Positions 21,601-31,600 of a stretch of 64,000 nt of DNA are shown piece by piece; positions within the stretch are counted from its first letter, which is position 1, and every line of letters begins with the position of its first letter. The stretch comes from Odontesthes bonariensis (Eukaryota; Chordata; Actinopteri; Atheriniformes; Atherinopsidae). The translations under genes were made by a program, and so were the position numbers. Where the stretch lies: the NCBI RefSeq assembly GCF_027942865.1, contig NC_134527.1, positions 4,938,976 to 5,002,975 on the forward strand, in the 5' to 3' direction. The notes beneath the pieces were generated by a model. It was not told where the DNA came from and made no database searches. It saw only the letters and a list, made by a program, of their open reading frames with translations.

Positions 21601-24600
21601 AAGCACACAGTTTCGACATGTCATTCGAGCTGGGAGCTATTCCTGTTTCTCTTTAGTATTATTATTCCGCCCGTTTTCGGCACCTAACTACTCCTGCATA
21701 CTTTCAGATATTTCTACAAATTTGGTATCAAAACGTTCAGCTCTTTCAGCAGATTCCTGCTATGATTTTTGGTGTTTTTAACTTTTACATTTTTTAAGAT
21801 ATTCAACTTTTATTCAAATTTTCTCGTCATTCAAATGAATGGAAACTCCTCTTTCCAACCTAACTATTTCTGCATGCTTTCAGCTAGAGACACCATTCAA
21901 ACTTTAAATGGGTCACAAAACATTCAGCTATTACTAATTGTTTCAGCTTTTTCAAAACTTCAGCCAATTTTGAAATATGACAGTTTCAAAAACATGAACA
22001 TTTTGCTCCTTCTTGATTTTTATGAATGAGCACACAGTTGAGTGCGTGCTGATAAGTTTAAAATTTTTCAGTTTGTTCAAACAAATTCCTCTAACTTTCA
22101 TACAGTTTAACTTAGAGAAACAAATTATACCTTAAAATGTAGGAAAATTCGTCCTCTTTCAGCCAATGTAACTACTAAACAGTTCACATTTACAGAATTT
22201 CAGCTATGAGCCTTGAACCGAGATCAACCTCTCAAATTCTCTGACTAACTCCAATGTTGAGTTTGGTAGTACACAAAAATCCCAAAATTCACTCAACCAA
22301 TACCTTAGAAACAGTTTTTACTGCTAAAAATGAACTATTTTCAGCTTTTTTTTAGCATGGTCAGCTATCCCCATTCAGCTCATAAGCGTTCAAATGTCTC
22401 CATCCTCTCGTCATTGCAGAATCTGAACCAGAACCCAAGGACGTTGCTCCCCAAGTTTTACGGTCTTTACTGCATCCAGTGCGGCGGTGTCACGGTTCGC
22501 GTGGTGGTGATGAACAACGTGCTGCCACGGGCCATGAAGATGCACTACAAGTACGACCTGAAGGGTTCCTCGTACAAACGTCGGGCCTCACGCAAAGAGC
22601 GCTCCAAGTCCTCGCCCACCTTCAAAGACCTGGACTTCCAGGAGATGCACGAGGGGCTGTACTTGGACCCGGACACTTACAACGCCATGATGAAGACCCT
22701 CCAGAGGGACTGCCGGGCACGTTTGCTTTATGATCTTTTATATAGAGCACAGTAGGCCATACACTGGAAAAAATCCAAGTCTTACCAAGTATATTTATCT
22801 CATTTCTAGTCAAAATATCTCATTACACTTAAAGGGATAATTCGGAGTAAAATGCACTTTAGGTCAATTTACGGGATGTTGGGAGTACATACGTTGAGTT
22901 GACATCAAAATCATTTAATTCTGATGTGTTTTGAGAATTTTGATTTGACCGTTTTCAGCCAAAAGTCGTTAGCCTGGAGGAGAGTGGGGCATATGGTATC
23001 GCCACTACAAAACGCTATTTTTACACCTCTTCTACAGCTCCAAACAACATAACACTTACGTGGTAGTGAGTAGAGGGTCCCTAAAGCCAAACCGAAGTGT
23101 CCCGAGGTCTTCATGTGGTCGGATAGAGAGTCCAGAATGAATTTAATCAAACCAGTATCTTTCCGGAAATACTCCTGCTGCAGCTGACATCTTCAGCGTG
23201 AAGTCCGTATAGTAGAGCCGAGTGTGGAGTAACACGCTCTGGAAATTCACAATTTTGTTGCCGTTTTTTTTTTACAAACATAGTCCAGTATTTCATTACA
23301 CAACATATGTACTCCCAACATCCCGTAAATTGACCTAAAGTGCATTTTACTCCGGATTATCCCTTTAATATAAGACACAACTGCCTAATAAGTACTATTT
23401 CAGCCAGATATAGGGACTTTTTTGAAGACAATACATCTGGAAAATCTTTTTAAGTGAAAAAGTCTTGAAAACAAATTGTTTTGAGTCGGAATTAAGATGA
23501 AACAAGCTTTTTTTGACATTTGAAGAGGTTTTTAAGCTAATTTCAAGATCACTTTTAACTCAAAAGTCCTAAATATCACATCTTATTTCAAGAAATCTGG
23601 ACAAGCCGATTTTCACTAGTTCCTTTGGCAGATTTATTTTGCTTATTTCAAGCAAAAACGTCTCGTATTTGTTGGTTTTCTTACTTATTTTTGGAGGGGC
23701 ATTTTTTCCAGTGTAATATATAGCATTAGATTAGATTGTGTGTGTAAACATTTCTGCATAAGAGTTAATCCTTTTCTCCCTTTTCTTATTCAATTCAATT
23801 CATTTTTATTTATATAGCGCCAAATACAACAAATGTCATCTCAAGGTACTTAAATAATAAAGTCTAATTCAAGCCAATTGGAATTCAATTCATTGTAATC
23901 ATAATTATTTATAAAATAATTCAATTCAATCATATAGAGCCAATTCAAAAACAATTTCCCAGCTAAGGAAACCAACAGATTGCACCGAAACTCGTCTTCA
24001 GTCCAATCTCCCGTCCTGAGCGAGCCTTATCTGTTGTGATGGACCAAAGCTTTGGTAAAAAAGTACATTTTGGTCCCAAAAGTCACCAGGATTCATACAT
24101 GTGACCCAAGATTGTCGACAGCAATTTAAAAAACTTTTTTTTTTGTGCCCAGAATACAGTGACATTGGTCTTATTTAAGAAGTTCGACATGGTAATGTTT
24201 CGAGTGTCCAGATGTTTATTTTCATTATCAATTCCTTTTCGGTTGCTTTTATAATGCACTAAAAGTTCCCCAGGCCCAGTACAGCACGACATTGAGTTCC
24301 AATAGTAATCTCTTGGTTGTCCAATCAACTTATCATTCCAGCACTAAGACCCCTCACAACAGTGGGGTTTAACTCTTTGCTCATTGCTGAGTTAAGCCGA
24401 TGATCAGCGCACAATTCTTCACTTTGATAACATTACGCAACCACAGCGCCCCAGAACGCTGAGCCGGACCCTTCCCTTTCCATCTCTCGGGGTTTGGGTG
24501 ACCACATCAGTGCCTGTTATTTCATTAGCCAACAACAGTGGCCGCTTGATGAGGGATAAGCCGCCGGCGTGGCGAAGCACCTGACAAACGATTGGCCGCA

Positions 24601-25502
24601 CTTTTGAGAACAAACTGGGTGAAATGCTCTTACTGGGCTTGCTGCGTGCAACCTCAGCGCACGTGTGTGTGTGTGTGTGTGTTGGGTAACCCAATGCATA
24701 TTAAGAGTCTTTGTCTACAGCACTTATTTCATGATATCGGTGTTTGTTTGGAGGGATTGAGGCTTATAGTGTTCAGTCCATTTGGTTTGCAAAAACATTT
24801 CCGACCTCTTTAAGCTGTGGAACCAGCTCAGAGGTTTGAAAGGTCATTGCAACTTTTATTTAAATAAGAAATGCAGCTGTAGGCTTAATGTTGAATTATG
24901 TGTTGTAGCTTTTATTAGATAGTCAAATGCTGAGTCAAAGAACAAGTTATGGATGTTTAAAACACGTACAGAATTAGATGGAATAGCACTTTATCCAATC
25001 CAATCCAATTTTATTTATAAAGCACTTTACAACAACCTCAGTTGACCAAAGTGCTGTACAGAAAAATAAAAACCAAAAATTAAAAGAATAAAATACAAGA
25101 TAAATAAATAGATAGATAAATAAATAAAATACACTTTATATAACATGTGTAAAGCTCCCTTTCTTTTCTAAATTGACCTTTCAGTTCCAGTTCATTCAGT
25201 TCAACTTTGGTTGCTTATGTTTGGTATTTGTCTCCCATCAGGTCCTGGAGAGCTTTAAGATCATGGACTACAGTCTCCTGCTGGGGATCCATGTGTCAGA
25301 TAGGAAGCTTCTGGGCAGAGGAAGCAGATGTGACAGCAAGAGAGGACAGAAGGTCCTTTACTCCACCGCCCTGGAGTCCATCCAGGGGAACGTGAAGGAC
25401 CCAGACCCGGTGGCTGACGACGACACGTAAGGAAACGGGCGCAGACTCTTTCACAGACTCATGGGAATGACATACTGCCCAGTCAAATACGGTCATGGTT
25501 TT

Positions 25503-25553
<51 letters not shown>

Positions 25554-25589
25554 TTTGTTTGTTTGTTTGTTTGTTTAGTAATTTTATTA

Positions 25590-25625
<36 letters not shown>

Positions 25626-28600
25626 GTTAGTAGTAGTATTTTTTACTAGAATTGGTATTATTATTGTTCTTGTTAATACGATCATTGTAAATATTTCAAA
25701 AAATGTTGAGCTACTTGACTAATTTGAATTTCCCCCATTGGGGGAAGAATAAAGTATTTTTCTATTTCTATTCTATACTATCATCTGTGTTAAATGTGCC
25801 ACAGCTTTGGGCAGCAGGAGCAAATTAAATGGACATTTCAATGAATTCTTCTTGTAGATTCGGAGGAATTCCTGCCAAACACAAGGATGAGAACCTGCTC
25901 ATCTTCTTAGGAATCATCGACATCCTTCAGTCTTACAGGTGAGCTCACAGAACACAAACAGGAGTTTTCTGCCTGTGTGTTTTGATCTTTAAATATTATG
26001 TAATAACACTCAATGTTATTGTTTGGCCACTAGTTAGTGAGGAATGAGACTGAGGTAAACACGTGCTTATCACCAGTGTGTCATAACATATTGTTCTGTG
26101 GCCATGAGATAGTCGTCAAGTCGAGTCAGGGTTATTTGTAGCACATTTCATGCACAAAACAATTCAAAGTGCTTTGAATAAAATAAAAGCATTGCAGCAG
26201 GGAGTGGAAGAAGCATTACAAATACATAAGAGAAAGAAATAAAATAATTAAAATAATTAAAAGATAAAGATAAGTTAGATAAATTCAAAGTTATCGTGCA
26301 GATTTCATGCATAGACACATGAGAACAGAAATGTTTTTAACCTGGATTTAAAAATGTCTCCATTTGGTGAAAGTTTAATCTCCACTGGCAGTTTGTTCCA
26401 CTTGTTCGCAGCATAGCAGCTAAATGCTGCTTCTCCATGTTTAGTCTGGACTCTGGACTGGACCAGCTGACCTGAGTCCTTGGATCTAAAAGCTCTGCTG
26501 GCTTTATATTCTCTGAACACATCACAGGCTGTAAACCATCAGCAGGCTTTTAAAATCTATTCTGTGACTGACTGGAAGCCAGAGTAAAGATTTTAAGATA
26601 ATAATGTGTGAGAATTTGATCACTAAACTGGTCACACAATGCAAAATCTCATGTCATTCAATGCTGGCCCAGCTGGAAATGTGGATACACTTTATTTAAT
26701 CTAATTTTATTTTGATAATGGAATGAATTTTAAACCCAATAGAGTCACAGAAACTGTGAGATGACAAACATGTTACATTTAATGACATAATTACATAATT
26801 TTTTCCAAAGCTAATCCAAGCAACATCTTCTCAAAACTGGATTAACACACCCAGATAATGTGGTTGGGGTTCAGTCACGTTTAGGGCTGGGCGAGTTAAC
26901 TCGTTATTATCGCGTTAACTCGCTAATTATTTAAAGCCGATAAATATTTTATCGCGCATTAACGCAGGTTTTAATATTTATTTTATTTAGTAAAAGTCTG
27001 TTGCTCACAGGCTTTTATTCTGTAAAAGTCTGTTGCTGTCTGCTGTGGAACAGGAAAAGAAAGTATCGGCGGATCCACCAAACATGGAGAAGGGTACGGA
27101 ACTTTTACTCGGCCATTTTCATTTTAAAGTTCTTCCAGACGGCGGAGTCGACAGAACCAAAGTCATCTGTAAACACTGCCAAGTTGAATTGTCTTCTCAG
27201 CGTAGTAGTTCCAGTCTAAAATATCACTTAAAGGCAAAACACACAACTGATAGCAGCAAGTCATTCAAGGAAACAGACAGTGGAGCGAGGCTTCTACATA
27301 AAAACTACAGAAAGATGCTGATGTTAAAAGTGTGTTTGCACAACAAATGTTATGGCACTTTCATTCATATGGCAGCACATTTAAAATAAAGCTAAATGCT
27401 AAAAGCTATACACTACTTTTGGATTAATGTTTGGATTTTGCGTACAAATGCGATTAATCGTGATTAATCAGGGTAATCATGTGATTAATTGCCCAGCCCC
27501 AGTCACGTTTGCATGTATACGCTCAACTAGATTCAGATGGGTCGAGGCGCTTAGCACACGTTCTAAAATTCCAACTTTTTGCATCTTGTAAAAAAGGTAA
27601 AGCTGTTATTAGTTAGTATTATAAGTGTGTTGATTGCATATTGATGCTATCTCTCGTTCTGTTGCTTCTGTCAGTCAAACACGTCAGAAACTGGGACTGA
27701 AAAGCAGCCCATTGAGACCACCTGTCTAATTTTATTATTACCGATTAATTAACTTTATTAACTTTAGAGAAAGTTAGAAGCAGCAGAATATCTTGAACGT
27801 TTTCTCACTTGATTCCACCTCTTTGCACACATAGCGTGCCAAAGATGGTGGTCCAGGCCTTTTATGTTCCTTTCTGTTACCTGTATTTGGTTCATTTTTG
27901 TGTTCACTTTGTCATGTTTAATGATGCATTTATCATTCTAATTCACTCCTAATGGACAATTTGTGGTTTTTTTTCACTTATTCTCAGGTTCATAAAGAAG
28001 GTGGAACACTCCTGGAAGGCTCTTGTACACGATGGGGTGTGTGTTTCTTACATTTCCCAGTCACTTGCAGGTTTTTACCTCCGCTGTGATCGTGACTGTT
28101 TGTGTGTGTTTGTCGTTTCAGGACACGGTGTCGGTGCACAGGCCCGGATTTTATGCGGACAGATTTCTGAAATTCATGGGCGCCACTGTATTCAAAAAGA
28201 TGCATCGTGAGCTCATAATCTGACTTCTGCATTCTTCATCCTGCTTTAACGGTCGACTTTTATTTTCAACGCACTCTTTTTTTTCGTTGTGTGCCCGTAA
28301 AGCTTTAAGAGGAACGTCTTCGAAGAGGAAGAGGAATTCCCTCCACGCAGGAAAATCGGCTTCTCAGGAGTTTCTGTCCCCACAGAAGGAGAAGAAGGAG
28401 GAAAAGAAGGCCCAAAGCATGGACAATCTGGATGGAAACTGTAAGATCAACATGTTTCTTCAAATTGTCTGTGGCATTTTTAAGAAGAGGCTTTCTTTCT
28501 TATCTGTGTTTTGGTCTTTTTGTCGCAACAGTTTACAGTTCCTCCAAACATCCAGATCTTCTTCCGAAGTCCGCTCTTTCTTTCGAGTCCACCCAAAATG

Positions 28601-31600
28601 ACGAAAAGGACCCTGAAAACAGGTACTTAAAGTATTCAACCTTAACAGAAAAAATGCCCCTCAAAAAATAAGTAAAAAAAAACAACAAATAAAAGACGTT
28701 TTTGCTTGAAATAAGCAAAAAAAATCTGCCAATGGAACTAGTGAAAATCGGCTTGTCAAGATTTCTTGAAATAAAATGTGATATTTAGGACTTTTGAGTT
28801 AAAAGTGATCTTGAAATTAGCTTAAAAACCTCTTCAAATGAAAAAAAACAGCTTGTTTCATGTGAAATATGACTCAAAACAAGATGTTTTCAAGACTTTT
28901 TTATCACTTAACAAGATATTCAAGATGTATTGTATTAAAACAAGTCCCTATATCTGGCTGAAATAGAACTTGTTAGGCAATTGTGTCTTATATTAAGTGT
29001 AATGAGATACTCAATGAGAAAAATATACTTGGTAAGATTTTGATTTTTTTCCAGCGTAGCTATTACAGAATAGAAAATAGTTTGGTTATAAGATGCATGT
29101 ACAGTCAAGATTAAAATGAAATGAATCCATAGCCTTGGAAGCAGCTCAGCAGTGTTATAAGCGGAGGCCGTATGATTCTGACATGCAGATATCAACAGGT
29201 TTAATGACCGTGATATCTGAAAACGGTCATTAGAGTCACCAGTAGATGTCGGTCTTCAGGGAAACTTTCCATATCATCATAAAATAGACATACAAGCAGT
29301 GAACATATACTGAATGTGTTCATTGAGTGTACAAAGGTAAAAAAATGTTCATTAGTGTTTTTACGTTGCAGTGAAGACCGACGTGCCTCCAGCTCAACGA
29401 TCGCTCTGGATGATCCTCTGCAGCCCCTCAGCAGAAGCCAGTCGGACTCTGAGCTGGATGTCTACTTGGTACGATAAATGTTTTATTTCAATAGTCTTGA
29501 AGGGTCTTCGTAGATACATAACATATATAATTATTTATCCTATCATAAACACTATCTTACATAATCCAACAATCAGAGTCCTGCTGACCAGTACAGGGAC
29601 AGGCAAATTTAGACTTGAGTTTAATGGTCTTTTACAGTGACAATGTAGTGAAAAAATCCCTTAATTTGATTCTTCTAACACAATGCAGCATTTTTATGAT
29701 GTTACATGATCAAAATAAAAATGTGTTAGATTAAAGCTGGGTTTTTAAACATCTTAGTCGAACTGAAATGATAATAAATCTAGTTTTCCAGTGAGGCTCG
29801 CACAGCCAGATATCTGGGCTGGAAGCGTTGCACGTATTTGTTCACTTGGACCAAAACTGACATAAGTGTTTCGGACATGCTCCACATTTCCCTTTCTGGG
29901 CTTTGACCTGGAAGTAACAGAACTAGCTGGTATGTAGAAGTAAAACAAGAACAGAGACAACAGAGATGCACAAATGTTACAGTTAAGTTCATGGCTCGAC
30001 ATGCGACTGATTTCCCCCAAGTTAAATAAGCTATTTTAAGGTTTATCAATATTTCAAATTAAATATACTATATTTTGTAAAATGGCGTCATATTAGAACC
30101 GTAGTCTTAGGAAATAACACACTTTTTATGTTTTGTTTCCCCCTAGTTTATTAGATATTCAGCTACAGCCAGTAGCTCAGTTGCTTAGCATGTTAGCATG
30201 ATAAGTTCTAGTAAATAAGCTATTTTAAGGCTTATCAATATTTCAAATTAAATATACTATATTTTGTAAAATGGCGTCATATTAGAACCGTAGTCTTAGG
30301 AAATAACACACTTTTTATGTTTTGTTTCCCCCTAGTTTACTAGATATTCAGCTACAGCCAGTAGCTCAGTTGCTTAGCATGTTAGCATAATAAGTACTAG
30401 TAGCATCGCTATCACGGCTCTGTCCAATCCAACAAACAGAGTCTCATCTTTTTTAAACTTGTACAAGTGTGTCTAGCTGTGTGGCACTTTAGGGAGCCTT
30501 TGAACTGACACAACCACACAATCAAACAAACAAAATAGAACAAACGAGCAGCTAGCCAAAACTACATAAACACTCATTTTCTAAGCTTTACGAGTGCTGA
30601 GTGGAGCTTGTTTCTGTTGTAGCCTATATGTGAGGCTACACTAAGTGTCCACTAGCTGGAACCATAGACTGTTTGGAAGAAGCGGGCATGGCCACCGTCT
30701 GTGTGAACTGCATTTTTTTGGTATTTTTGAAACCATACTTGACCATATTTGGAAATGAGGATGGAGGGTTGTTTTTCCAACTTCCCTTTTCAGACCAGTG
30801 CCTACACTCCTCTTTCATTTACAGTCTATGGCTGGAGCTTCTCATTTAGGGCGGAGACGTGGGAAAACATGACTGTTCCACACAACTATAACCCTGAAAC
30901 TAAATGATCAGGTCACCGGTTGTGAGTAAGAGGAAGAAAGATGGTTTTACAAAACAATATTCTACTACGAGGCTTATTGAATGAGCCGATGCACTGGAAA
31001 AAATCAAAGTCTTACCAAGTATATTTGTCTCATTTCTAGTCAAAATATCTCATTACACTTAATATAAGACACAACTGCCTAACAAGTACCATTTCAGCCA
31101 GATATAGGGACTGGTTTGAAGACAATACATCTGGAATATCTTGTTAAATGAAAAAGTCTTGAAAATAAATAGTTTTGAGTGACACATCATATGAAACAAG
31201 CTTTTTTTTTTTTTTTTTTTAAGAGGTTTTTAAGCTAATTTCAAGATCACTTTTATCTCAAAAGTCCTAAATATCACATCTTATTTAAAAAAATCTTGAC
31301 AAGACGATTTTCACTAGTTCCATTGGCAGATTTTTTGCTTATTTCAAGCAAAAACGTCTTTTATTTGATGTTTTTCTTACTTATTTTTGGAGGGGCATTT
31401 TTTCCAGTGTGTTAGGCTTTGTAGCCTCATCTGATATAAAATGCTTGCATCACTTCGTCCTCACTTTGACATGAGCACTGGAAAAAACAACAAATACAAG
31501 ACGTTTTTGCTTGAAATAAGCAAAAAAATCTGCCAATGGAACTAGTGAAAATCGGCTTGTCAAGATTTCTTGAAATAAGATATTTAGGACTTTTGAGTTA

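Noticed and set aside
28643..29055. Open frames at 28533-28718 (minus) and 28935-29195 (minus) as genes.
   Set aside because: They are frames that recur in every copy of the CACTG MITE.
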